From positions 1-33,130 of the forward strand of contig CAZWXK010000024.1 of the NCBI GenBank assembly GCA_964637875.1: a stretch of 33,130 bases of DNA, in the 5' to 3' direction. Below, piece by piece: positions 15,829-23,214 of this stretch. Both the position numbers and the translations under genes were made by a program. The notes beneath the pieces are model-generated. The model was not told the origin of the DNA, did not search any database, and was given only the letters and a program-made list of their open reading frames with translations. The stretch's first letter is position 1; every line of letters begins with the position of its first letter. The DNA comes from UBA5972 sp964637875. Its GTDB lineage: Bacteria > Pseudomonadota > Alphaproteobacteria > Rhodobacterales > Rhodobacteraceae.

Positions 15829-17528
15829 CAGATCGCGTCCGGGAAATGTTTCATCACCAGGTCGATGGCGTTGGGCGCCGCCTGCCCCAGCCCGCAGATC
15901 GAGGCATCCCGCATCGCCTGGCACAGATCTCCGAGCAGATCCTGATCCCAGTGTTCGGCCTGCATCAGCCTGACGGCCTTTTCGCAGCCCACCCGGCAGG
16001 GGGTGCACTGGCCACAGCTTTCGCGTTCGAAAAACCGCAGCATGTTGAGCGCCGCACGTCGCGGGTTGTCGTGATCCGACAACACCACCACCGCGGCCGA
16101 GCCGATGAATGTGCCATGTGGCTGAAGCGTGTCGAAATCCAGCGGAATGTCGTCCATGCTGGCGGGCAACAGGCCCGAACTCGGCCCGCCGGGCTGGTAG
16201 GCGGCAAATTCGTGTCCTTCGATCATGCCCCCGGCACGCGCGATCAGCTGGCGGATGGTCAGGCCGGCGGGCGCGATGACGACGCCGGGCTTGCGCACGC
16301 GCCCCGACACCGAATAGGCGCGCATCCCCTTGCGGCCGTTGGCGCCCTGGCCGGCAAAGACCTGTGCGCCTTCGCGCAGGATGCGGGCAACCCAGTGGAG
16401 CGTCTCGACATTGTGGACCAGCGTCGGACGGCCGAACAGCCCGAGCTCGGCCACATAGGGCGGACGGTGACGCGGCAGGCCGCGCTTGCCCTCGATGCTT
16501 TCGATCATGGCGCTTTCCTCGCCACAGATATAGGCACCGGCCCCGCGGCGCAGTTCGACATGGCCGGGGGCGATGATCCCGGCCTTTTCAAGCGCGCCGA
16601 TTTCGGCAAGCAGTATCTCGCGCGCGGCTGCATATTCGTCGCGCAGATAGATGAAACATCTTTCCGCCTCGATCACATGGCCCGCGATCAGCATCCCCTC
16701 CAGAAACAGATGCGGTTGCGTCTCCATGAAATGGCGGTCCTTGAAGGTGCCCGGCTCGCCCTCGTCGGCATTGACGGCCAGATGGCGCGGCGCGGGGTTG
16801 GCGCGCACCAGCGCCCATTTGCGCCCGGTCGGGAAACCGGCGCCACCCATGCCGCGCAGCCCGCTGTTCAGGATTTCCTCCTGCACCTGATCGGGGGTTG
16901 TGCTGCCTGCGCGCAAGGCCGCGAGCACGTCATGCCCCCCGCCCGCGCGATATTCGGCAAGTCCCTCGTAATGCGGGATTTCCGGTTTCGTTCGCCCGCC
17001 GCGCAGGGCAGCCAGCACCCTTTCTGGCGTTGCATGGCCGATCTGGTTATGCCCCAGCTCGACCACCGGGGCCTTGTCGCATCCCCCCATGCAGGGCGCG
17101 CGCAGGATGCGCACCCTTGCCGGATCGACCCCCTTCATCAGCCCGTCCAGCAGCGCCTGCGCACCCGCCATTTCGCATGACAGGCTGTCGCAAACCCTGA
17201 TCGTCAGGCGGGGCGGGGTCTTTTCGCCCTCCTTCACGATATCGAAATGCGCATAGAAACTGGCAACCTCATGAATTTCGGCCTGGCTGACGTTCATTTC
17301 CTCGGCCAGCGCACGCAGATGGGCCGCCGACAGATGGCCATATTCATCCTGGATCAGATGCAGGAATTCGATCAACAGGTCGCGCCGGCGGGGACGCGCG
17401 CCCAGCAGGGTGCGGATCCGCTCCCGCGCGGCTTCGTCAGGTTGACGCCCCTTGGGAAAGGGCCGCCCCTTGCCGCGCGCGCTTTTCCAGACACCCCTGG
17501 CCCCTGCCTCGATCTGCTCATCCGTCAT
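15828..17528 (-). CDS. Fused NuoE-NuoF-like NADH-oxidising flavoprotein
   Basis: The 566-residue protein joins two units usually encoded separately. Residues 40-175 form a NuoE-like thioredoxin fold with 2Fe-2S ligands Cys113, Cys118, Cys146 and Cys150. Residues 185-566 form a NuoF-like module: GLRGMGGAGFPTG (223-235) and RRGAGAYICGEESA (327-340) for FMN/NADH, and Cys505, Cys508, Cys511 and Cys545 for a 4Fe-4S cluster. Such units feed or draw electrons at NAD in formate dehydrogenases (FdsG/FdsB), hydrogenases and complex I. No molybdopterin, hydrogenase or other nuo gene is adjacent; upstream is a small secreted-protein gene and downstream yhhN and proS. The partner is unknown. A stand-alone diaphorase is possible. 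Confidence 0.88.
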   Translation of the reverse strand: MTDEQIEAGARGVWKSARGKGRPFPKGRQPDEAARERIRTLLGARPRRRDLLIEFLHLIQDEYGHLSAAHLRALAEEMNVSQAEIHEVASFYAHFDIVKEGEKTPPRLTIRVCDSLSCEMAGAQALLDGLMKGVDPARVRILRAPCMGGCDKAPVVELGHNQIGHATPERVLAALRGGRTKPEIPHYEGLAEYRAGGGHDVLAALRAGSTTPDQVQEEILNSGLRGMGGAGFPTGRKWALVRANPAPRHLAVNADEGEPGTFKDRHFMETQPHLFLEGMLIAGHVIEAERCFIYLRDEYAAAREILLAEIGALEKAGIIAPGHVELRRGAGAYICGEESAMIESIEGKRGLPRHRPPYVAELGLFGRPTLVHNVETLHWVARILREGAQVFAGQGANGRKGMRAYSVSGRVRKPGVVIAPAGLTIRQLIARAGGMIEGHEFAAYQPGGPSSGLLPASMDDIPLDFDTLQPHGTFIGSAAVVVLSDHDNPRRAALNMLRFFERESCGQCTPCRVGCEKAVRLMQAEHWDQDLLGDLCQAMRDASICGLGQAAPNAIDLVMKHFPDAI

Positions 17529-17734
17529 CGGCTCGTTTCCTTGCTGCCTGTCGCCACCCGACCCCGGCGCCGGTGCGATCCGGGGTTGTCCACAGACCCT
17601 AGTCTAGGCCAGCCGGGCCCGCTTGCGCAAATGCGACCCCGCGCGGGGGCAAAGGGGCATCCGGGGGCGGGCAACACGCGATTCCGCACGACAGACAAGT
17701 GATTCGGATTTTCCCGTCCCCGGGTTATGATTGC

Positions 17735-18151
17735 ATGATGATACGTCTGCTCGTGATGATTCTGGCCCTCCTGCCCGCTGCCGCGCCCGGCGCGGCCGCG
17801 CAACAGGGCGAGGCGGTTCTCTCGCCCGAGGCCTTTGACGCCTATGTCAGGGGAAAGACCCTGTATTTCGCCCAGCAGGGCAAACCCTACGGAGCCGAGC
17901 AGTACCTGCCCGGCAACAGGTCGATCTGGCGATACGCCGACGGGCAATGCAGCCGGGGCCGGTGGTATGTGCGCAACAGGCAGATCTGTTTTCTGTACGA
18001 AGGCGAGCGTGACGAACAATGCTGGCTGTTCCTGAAAAAGACCGCGGGCTATGCCGCGCGTGCAGTCGGGCGCGAACCCGAGGCCGATCTGGACGTGATC
18101 TGGCAGGACGACCGCGCCCTTGACTGCGCCCTGCCCGAACCGGGTTCCTGA
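17735..18151 (+). CDS. Small secreted cysteine-containing protein
   Basis: The 138-residue product has a clear Sec signal peptide (LLVMILALLPAAAPGAAAQQ, likely cut near residue 22). The mature part has four cysteines (72, 85, 96, 131), which could form two disulfides in the periplasm. Aromatic-rich segments GKTLYFAQQGKPYGAEQYLPGNRSIWRY and WYVRNRQICFLYEG suggest a small beta-rich fold. From memory similar proteins are common and often multi-copy in Rhodobacterales, without known function. Start ATG 17735 or 17738 both give a proper signal peptide. It is divergent from the nuoE/F fusion and convergent with xseA, only 15 bases apart. Confidence 0.8.
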   Translation: MMIRLLVMILALLPAAAPGAAAQQGEAVLSPEAFDAYVRGKTLYFAQQGKPYGAEQYLPGNRSIWRYADGQCSRGRWYVRNRQICFLYEGERDEQCWLFLKKTAGYAARAVGREPEADLDVIWQDDRALDCALPEPGS

Positions 18152-18166
18152 GCCCTCGGAAATCGC

Positions 18167-19606
18167 TCAGAAAAGGCTGCCCTGCCCTTCGCTGCCCTTT
18201 CCGCCCCTGCCCGGCCCACCGCCACCGCGCCTGGCGGGCAACACCGACAGGCGGCCGTCGGCAAACTCGATCTCGAGCCGGGCTGCCCTGCCCGCCACCG
18301 CGCATGAGGTGACAACCCGCCCGGTCGTCCCCCCTTGGGAAGGCGTACGCACAACCGCATAGCCCCGCGCCAGCGTTGCCTGATAACCCAGTGTCAGGCG
18401 CAACCTTTCAAGTGAATCGAGCCGCGCCCGGCGGGCTTCAACCCCGGTTTGCGCGGCCCGGCGGAATTTTTCCCGAAGGGACTGCAATCTTTCGCGCCGC
18501 TGTCCGACCATCTGACGCAGCAACGCAGGGCGCAACCCTGCTGCCTGTCGGGTGAATGCCGTCCGGCGCGCCTGGGCCGATGCAAGCAGTGCACGCGGCA
18601 GGCGATCCGACAGATGATCCAGCCTCTGCCGGTGGATCGCAACGATCTCGGCCGGTCTGGGCAAGGCACGCGCCAGATCGCGCAGCCGCTGGCCGCGGGT
18701 CTGCAACAGTCCCGCCAGCGCACGCTGCCTGCGCTCGTCAAGCTGACTGAGGCGGGCCATCAGATCGGCGCGAACCGGCACCGCGATTTCCGCCGCCGCC
18801 GTGGGCGTGGGCGCACGCCGATCGGCGACATGATCGATCAACGTGGTATCGGTTTCATGCCCGACGGCCGAAATAAGGGGAATGTCGCTTTCTGCCGCCG
18901 CGCGTGCGACGATTTCCTCGTTGAACCCCCAGAGATCCTCGATCGAGCCCCCGCCCCGCGCCACGATCAGGACATCCGGCCGGGGCAGCAGGCCACCCGG
19001 GGCCAGACGGTTGAACCCCCTGATCGCGGCCGCGACCTCGGGCGCGCATTTCTCGCCCTGCACGGCGACCGGCCAGACCAGAACCTTGCGCGGAAAGCGA
19101 TCGCGCAGCCGGTGCAGGATATCGCGAATCACCGCCCCCGTTGGCGAGGTCACGACGCCGATCACCTCGGGCAGATAGGGCAAGGCCTTCTTGCGTGCCG
19201 CATCGAACAGCCCCTCGGCCGCCAGCTGTTTCTTGCGCTTTTCCAGCATCGCCATCAACGCGCCCACACCTGCGGGCGCCATGGTCTCGATCACGATCTG
19301 ATAGCGCGACTGCCCCGGAAAGGTGGTCAGACGGCCGGTAACGACGACCTCCATCCCCTCCTCGGGCTGCATGGCAAGCTGCGCTGCAACCCCTTTCCAG
19401 ATGACGCCCGCCAGGACCGCGCGGTCATCCTTGAGATCCAGATAGACATGGCCCGAACGCGGGCGCGCGATGCGGCCCAGTTCGCCGCGCACGCGGACAT
19501 GGGAAAACTCGCCCTCGACCACACGCTTGATGGCGCCCGAGATCTCGGAAACCGTGAATTCGGGCGCGTTGCCCTGTGTGCCTTCGTCTTCGATTAGATC
19601 CGTCAT
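18167..19606 (-). CDS. xseA: Exodeoxyribonuclease VII large subunit
   Basis: XseA is the large subunit of exonuclease VII, which degrades single-stranded DNA in repair. The 479-residue protein has the N-terminal OB-fold (FTVSEISGAIKRVVEGEFSHVRVRGEL...SGHVYLDLKDD), the catalytic domain with VTSPTGAVIRDI and ARGGGSIEDLWGFNEE, the GHETDTTLIDHVADRRAPTPTAAAE motif, and a long Arg/Leu-rich coiled coil (about 290-410). The C-terminus carries an unusual Gly/Arg-rich tail (RRGGGGPGRGGKGSEGQGSLF). The start is ATG 19606; the longer open frame runs into repeat copy 4. The small subunit XseB is not in the window. Confidence 0.96.
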   Translation of the reverse strand: MTDLIEDEGTQGNAPEFTVSEISGAIKRVVEGEFSHVRVRGELGRIARPRSGHVYLDLKDDRAVLAGVIWKGVAAQLAMQPEEGMEVVVTGRLTTFPGQSRYQIVIETMAPAGVGALMAMLEKRKKQLAAEGLFDAARKKALPYLPEVIGVVTSPTGAVIRDILHRLRDRFPRKVLVWPVAVQGEKCAPEVAAAIRGFNRLAPGGLLPRPDVLIVARGGGSIEDLWGFNEEIVARAAAESDIPLISAVGHETDTTLIDHVADRRAPTPTAAAEIAVPVRADLMARLSQLDERRQRALAGLLQTRGQRLRDLARALPRPAEIVAIHRQRLDHLSDRLPRALLASAQARRTAFTRQAAGLRPALLRQMVGQRRERLQSLREKFRRAAQTGVEARRARLDSLERLRLTLGYQATLARGYAVVRTPSQGGTTGRVVTSCAVAGRAARLEIEFADGRLSVLPARRGGGGPGRGGKGSEGQGSLF

Positions 19607-19655
19607 GGCCCACTTGTCCCCCGTGAACCGGCCAAATGCAAGTGGGGCATTTGGC

Positions 19656-19760
19656 TTCTTCTTTGCGAAAATACGCTCGGGGGTGCGGGGGCAGACAGCC
19701 CCCGCCGGGACGGGCGGAAATGGCGGATGCCTCCGGCGGGCGTATTTGCACAAAGAAGAA
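19656..19760 (+). repeat. 105-bp inverted-end intergenic repeat, copy 4
   Basis: This copy is nearly identical to copy 1, including the GCGGGGGC-AGACA-GCCCCCGC hairpin (19686-19706) and the ACGGGCGGAAATGGCGGATGC inner half, and has the same 105-bp length. It lies between the divergent xseA and purD start codons, 50 bases from xseA and 86 from purD, so it sits in or next to both promoters and cannot simply be a terminator at gene ends. Confidence 0.85.
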
Positions 19761-19846
19761 GCACGCCGTGGCATCTCGGCCTCTGGCCCCTGCCGCCCTG
19801 TTGCGCTAGAAGCCCGCCAACAAGACAGTTGGCAGCGGGGGCTCGC

Positions 19847-21130
19847 ATGAACATCCTCATCCTTGGCAGCGGCGGGCGCGAGCACAGCCTCGCCTGGGCC
19901 ATCAAGCAGAACCCGAAATGCGACCGGTTGATCTGTGCGCCCGGCAATGCGGGGATGGATCTGATCGCCGATTGTGCCGATCTCGATATTCTCGACGGCG
20001 GCGCGGTCAGGGATTTCTGCGTCGAGAACGCCGTGGATTTTGTGGTGATCGGCCCCGAGGCCCCTCTGGCCGCCGGGATTGCCGACAAGCTGCGGGCAGC
20101 GGGGATCCTGTGTTTCGGGCCGTCACAGGCGGCGGCGCGGCTGGAATCGTCCAAATCCTTTACCAAGGATATCTGTGACGCGGCCGGCGCGCCGACCGCG
20201 GCCTGGGCGCGTTTCGACAATGCCCGGGCCGCGCGCGCCCATATCCGCGCCCATGGCGCCCCGATCGTGGTCAAGGCCGATGGGCTGGCCGCCGGCAAGG
20301 GGGTGATCGTCGCAATGACCGAACAGCAGGCGCTGGAGGCCGTTGACCACATCTTTTCCGGCCAGTTCGGGGACGCGGGCGCCGCAGTTGTGATCGAGGA
20401 ATTCATGGCAGGGGAAGAGGCCTCGTTCTTTGTGCTGTGCAATGGCGAAACCAGCCTGCCCATGGGCACCGCGCAGGATCACAAGCGCGCATATGAGGGC
20501 GACAAGGGTCCGAATACCGGCGGCATGGGGGCCTATTCGCCGGCGCCGATCCTGACCGACGCGTTGCAGGAACAGGTGCTGGCGCAGATCATTCGCCCCA
20601 CCCTGCGGGAAATGGCGCGGCGCGGCGCCCCTTATCAGGGGGTACTCTATGCCGGGCTGATGATAGCCGACGGGCAGGCGCGGCTGGTCGAATACAATGT
20701 GCGCTTTGGCGACCCGGAATGTCAGGTGCTGATGATGCGGCTGGGGGCGCAGGTGCTGGATCTGCTGCTGGCCTGCGCCGAGGACCGGCTGGACGAGCTG
20801 CGCGCGCGTTTTGCCGACGATCATGCGCTGACCGTGGTCATGGCGGCAAGGGGCTATCCGGGAGCCCATGAGAAGGGGTCCGAAATTCGCGGGCTTGACG
20901 ATCTGCCATCGACCTCGTCGCAGCAGGTGTTTCATGCCGGCACGAAACTGGCTGATGGGCGCTTGCTGGCGGTTGGCGGGCGGGTGCTGAATGTGACCGC
21001 GCGCGCGCCCAGCCTGCGCAAGGCCCGCGATCTGGCCTATGAAATGGTGGATCGCATCGACTGGCCCGAGGGATTCTGTCGACGTGATATCGGCTGGCGG
21101 GCATTGTCCCGAGGGCGCGGATCGGAATGA
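19847..21130 (+). CDS. purD: Phosphoribosylamine-glycine ligase (GAR synthetase)
   Basis: PurD catalyses the second step of purine synthesis, joining glycine to phosphoribosylamine with ATP. The 427-residue protein shows the N-terminal LGSGGREHSLAW signature, the ATP-grasp region (VVKADGLAAGKGVIVA, VVIEEFMAGEEASFF, AYEGDKGPNTGGMGAYSPAP), and NVRFGDPECQV near the metal site. The start is ATG 19847, which begins MNILILGSGGREH as in the family; the frame upstream is repeat sequence. It is a single gene, as is common for purD, and converges on olsB. Confidence 0.97.
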   Translation: MNILILGSGGREHSLAWAIKQNPKCDRLICAPGNAGMDLIADCADLDILDGGAVRDFCVENAVDFVVIGPEAPLAAGIADKLRAAGILCFGPSQAAARLESSKSFTKDICDAAGAPTAAWARFDNARAARAHIRAHGAPIVVKADGLAAGKGVIVAMTEQQALEAVDHIFSGQFGDAGAAVVIEEFMAGEEASFFVLCNGETSLPMGTAQDHKRAYEGDKGPNTGGMGAYSPAPILTDALQEQVLAQIIRPTLREMARRGAPYQGVLYAGLMIADGQARLVEYNVRFGDPECQVLMMRLGAQVLDLLLACAEDRLDELRARFADDHALTVVMAARGYPGAHEKGSEIRGLDDLPSTSSQQVFHAGTKLADGRLLAVGGRVLNVTARAPSLRKARDLAYEMVDRIDWPEGFCRRDIGWRALSRGRGSE

Positions 21131-21138
21131 CAGCCACG

Positions 21139-21182
21139 CCTGCCTGTGATCACAACCGGACACCGACATCGGCGCAGGCAGG
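21139..21182 (+). terminator. Possible purD 3' hairpin
   Basis: CCTGCCTG (21139-21146) can pair with CAGGCAGG (21175-21182), an 8-bp stem over a 28-base loop, 8 bases past the purD stop. No U-run follows; the sequence continues directly into a DnaA box. It may stabilise the 3' end rather than terminate. Confidence 0.3.
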
Positions 21183-21214
21183 TTATCCACAGACCTGACA
21201 CCTCATGTGGAAAA
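21183..21214. promoter_or_regulatory. DnaA box pair between purD and olsB
   Basis: TTATCCACA (21183-21191) is a perfect consensus DnaA box. TGTGGAAAA (21206-21214) is an inverted near-match with one mismatch, 14 bases away. They lie between convergent genes. No replication genes or AT-rich unwinding region are nearby, so an origin is unlikely; a titration or accessory binding site is possible, and so is chance. Confidence 0.4.
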
Positions 21215-21233
21215 TGGGGACAAGCAGGCAAGC

Positions 21234-22028
21234 TCAGCCAGGCATTGCGGAAATGGCTCGCAAGCGCTGTGCGCGGGCGGGCGGTATCGCCTTGATTTCG
21301 AGCGCGGTAAAAACGTGGATCGTGCCCAGATCGGCATCGACCACGGCGTGGTCCGACACCCATCCCCCCATGGTGAGATAGGCCCTGAGCAGTGGCGGCA
21401 TGAATTTCAGCGCCCGGCGCATGTCGGGCCGGTGGCGCCGCAGCATGCTGGCATAGGGAAAGCTGTGATCGGCCTTGACCCCGGGCAACAGGGCGCGCGG
21501 GCCCAGGTGACGCTCTTTCAACAGGGCAAAGGCATCGGTATAGTCCGTGGCCACCGTTCCCCGGAACGAGCTGCAGCCGAACAGCATTTCGAGCCGGCGT
21601 TCCTCGACAAGGCGGGTAAGCCAGGCCCACGCGGCGCGCAGGATCTCGGCGTTGTCGGGGCTCCAGCCCTGCTGCCGTTTGTCCTTGTCAGTCGCGCCAG
21701 CCGCGGAATCAATGCAGAAACGACCGATTTCGGCCATCGGTGCGCGATAGCCCGACAATGGGGAAAGCTCGTAGAAACCGGATGAATAGCTGCGTTCCAG
21801 TTCGGATCCGTCGGCAAACAGCATGATGCGGAAACAGCCCACCAGCCGGCTGTCGGATCGGGTGCGGATCATCACGTGCCGACACCGATCGTCGTGGGGG
21901 TCGCGGTCGCGGAACCGCCCCTTTTGATACGGGCGAAAACAGCGCGCGCGCAGTTCCTGGATTGCCGCCAGATCGCGCCGGTTGCGCGCATATCCGACGC
22001 TGTAGCCGGCAATCGTCAAATCCGTCAC
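21234..22028 (-). CDS. olsB: L-ornithine N-alpha-acyltransferase
   Basis: OlsB transfers a 3-hydroxyacyl chain from acyl carrier protein to ornithine, the first step of ornithine lipid synthesis at the inner membrane. The 264-residue protein has a GNAT-like fold. Features agreeing with OlsB are the RDLAAIQELRARCF start, the VGCFRIMLF strand, the YSSGFYELSPL and MAEIGRFCID segments, and the C-terminal PPLLRAYLTMGGWVSDHAVVD-DLGTIHVFTALEI motif. The second enzyme, OlsA, is not in the window. The gene converges on purD and is divergent from msrB across 127 bases. An autoinducer-synthase-like relative is the main alternative. Confidence 0.87.
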   Translation of the reverse strand: MTDLTIAGYSVGYARNRRDLAAIQELRARCFRPYQKGRFRDRDPHDDRCRHVMIRTRSDSRLVGCFRIMLFADGSELERSYSSGFYELSPLSGYRAPMAEIGRFCIDSAAGATDKDKRQQGWSPDNAEILRAAWAWLTRLVEERRLEMLFGCSSFRGTVATDYTDAFALLKERHLGPRALLPGVKADHSFPYASMLRRHRPDMRRALKFMPPLLRAYLTMGGWVSDHAVVDADLGTIHVFTALEIKAIPPARAQRLRAISAMPG

Positions 22029-22066
22029 CCTGTGCGCCCCGTTTGCAAGACTATCTTTTCGGCAGG

Positions 22067-22095
22067 TTGTTCCGCGAGTCGCCGGAACTTATATC
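22067..22095 (+). promoter_or_regulatory. Putative msrB promoter with internal inverted repeat
   Basis: TTGTTC (22067-22072) and TATATC (22090-22095) are 17 bases apart and lie 61 bases before the msrB start. The inverted repeat GTTCCG (22069-22074) and CGGAAC (22083-22088), spaced by 8, sits between and partly over the -35, which is a classic repressor position. The regulator is unknown. Assigned by pattern only. Confidence 0.45.
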
Positions 22096-22155
22096 TATCT
22101 TATGATGGGACGGTGGGTAAGAACCAGTACCGCATTTCTTGGAAGGGTTGTAAAG

Positions 22156-22560
22156 ATGGCCAGAAAACTCACCCGCCGCGATGCGGAATGGCGCGAGCGG
22201 CTATCCGAGCTGGCCTATGAGGTGACCCGCAAGGGCCATACCGAGCGACCTTTCAGCAACGACTCGTTTCCACGCAAGAAGGGGCGTTTTCGCTGCATCT
22301 GCTGCAACACGCCCCTGTTCGACACCGATGCCAAGTTCGACTCGGGGACCGGCTGGCCATCATTCACGGCACCGATTACCGCTTCGGCCGTGATCACGCG
22401 CGAGGACAAGGGATGGTTCACCCGGCGGACCGAGGTTGCCTGTGCCAATTGCGACGCTCATCTCGGCCATCTGTTCGAGGATGGGCCGCCCCCGACGGGG
22501 CTGCGCTATTGCATCAACGGGGTTGCCCTTCTTTTCGATCCGCAGGAACCCGAGGGCTGA
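22156..22560 (+). CDS. msrB: Peptide-methionine (R)-S-oxide reductase
   Basis: MsrB reduces methionine-R-sulfoxide in oxidised proteins. The 134-residue protein has the zinc site Cys47/Cys50 and Cys96/Cys99, the GTGWPSF substrate motif (65-70), LGHLFEDGP, and the catalytic Cys119 in RYCINGVAL; all are intact. No signal peptide is present, so it acts in the cytosol. Start ATG 22156 has GGAAGGG 8 bases upstream; a longer frame overlaps the putative promoter. It converges on a BamE-type lipoprotein gene with short tandem repeats between them. Confidence 0.95.
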   Translation: MARKLTRRDAEWRERLSELAYEVTRKGHTERPFSNDSFPRKKGRFRCICCNTPLFDTDAKFDSGTGWPSFTAPITASAVITREDKGWFTRRTEVACANCDAHLGHLFEDGPPPTGLRYCINGVALLFDPQEPEG

Positions 22561-22565
22561 ACGCC

Positions 22566-22629
22566 CCGATCACCCTCCGATTACCCCCCGATTACCTCGG
22601 CCAGGGCAGTCGGCGGCCAGGGCAGTCGG
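22566..22629. repeat. Two adjacent short tandem repeats
   Basis: Three 11-bp units (CCGATCACCCT, CCGATTACCCC, CCGATTACCTC; 22566-22598) are followed by a perfect 16-bp duplication, CGGCCAGGGCAGTCGG, at 22598-22613 and 22614-22629. They fill the space between the convergent msrB and bamE stop codons. No hairpin terminator is evident there. Confidence 0.85.
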
Positions 22630-22631
22630 CG

Positions 22632-23093
22632 TTACAGCTTGGGCTGATCGCTCAGATTGACCCGGCCGATATTGCGCAGCATCTGTCGAATGAACGAGAC
22701 GCTTGAAATCCCGCTTTCGGTGATTCGGCGGTTGAGCGCGACGACCTTGCCATCTTTCAGGGTAAATCGTTCGATATTGGCCACGCGTCCCTTGCGATCG
22801 AAACGAATCGCAACCAGCTGCCGGTCGATCACGCGCGGGGCCTGATAGGCGAAATGGCGCAGCTTGCTGGACATGTAATACCACGCATCATCGCCCACCA
22901 TCCCCGTGGCGCGCGGGCGGCCGATCGTTTGTTCGACCGAGGCACGATCATCGACACCGACCTTGATCTGTGCGAGTTCGTCATCCGTGGGCGCATAGCC
23001 ATGGCTGGTGATCGTTGCCGCGCATCCGGCCAGCACCAGCAGCGCCATCAACATCGCGCCTTGCCGCCATAATCCTTTCAGCATTGCCAGCAT
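22632..23093 (-). CDS. bamE: BamE/SmpA-type outer-membrane assembly lipoprotein
   Basis: The 153-residue protein begins with a lipoprotein signal peptide, lipobox LAGC with Cys24, so it is lipid-anchored; the residue after Cys is Ala, consistent with outer-membrane sorting. The mature part has the SmpA/OmlA fold pattern: IKVGVDDRASVEQTIGRPRATGMVGDDAWYYMSSK followed by a strand with FDRKGRVANIERF. BamE assists the BamA complex that folds outer-membrane proteins. The start has a G-rich ribosome site; an ATG three codons later is possible. It is divergent from the DUF177 gene across 121 bases. Confidence 0.9.
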   Translation of the reverse strand: MLAMLKGLWRQGAMLMALLVLAGCAATITSHGYAPTDDELAQIKVGVDDRASVEQTIGRPRATGMVGDDAWYYMSSKLRHFAYQAPRVIDRQLVAIRFDRKGRVANIERFTLKDGKVVALNRRITESGISSVSFIRQMLRNIGRVNLSDQPKL

Positions 23094-23173
23094 CCAGTCG
23101 CCCCCAATTGCCCCTTGCCCGCATCTTCATCTTGTCGGCTTAGCGAAGACATGCAAAACAAGCAAGAAAGTTG

Positions 23174-23186
23174 GGGCAATTTGCCC
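23174..23186. promoter_or_regulatory. Palindrome in the bamE/DUF177 divergent region
   Basis: GGGCAA-T-TTGCCC is a perfect palindrome 28 bases before the DUF177 start. A related copy, AATTGCCCC (23106-23114), lies just upstream of bamE and is the inverse of GGGGCAATT (23173-23181). One such motif near each start suggests a shared regulator, but no protein can be named. Confidence 0.3.
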
Positions 23187-23214
23187 GAAATGTCGTGCGA
23201 GGTTGGCCAGCGAA

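Noticed and set aside
15426..17180. 584-codon open frame antisense to yhhN and the nuoE/F fusion
   Set aside because: It spans two real genes on the other strand and shows no family signature; a product of high GC content.
21183..21191. Replication origin at the DnaA box
   Set aside because: Only two boxes, no AT-rich unwinding region, and no dnaA, parAB or other origin genes are present.
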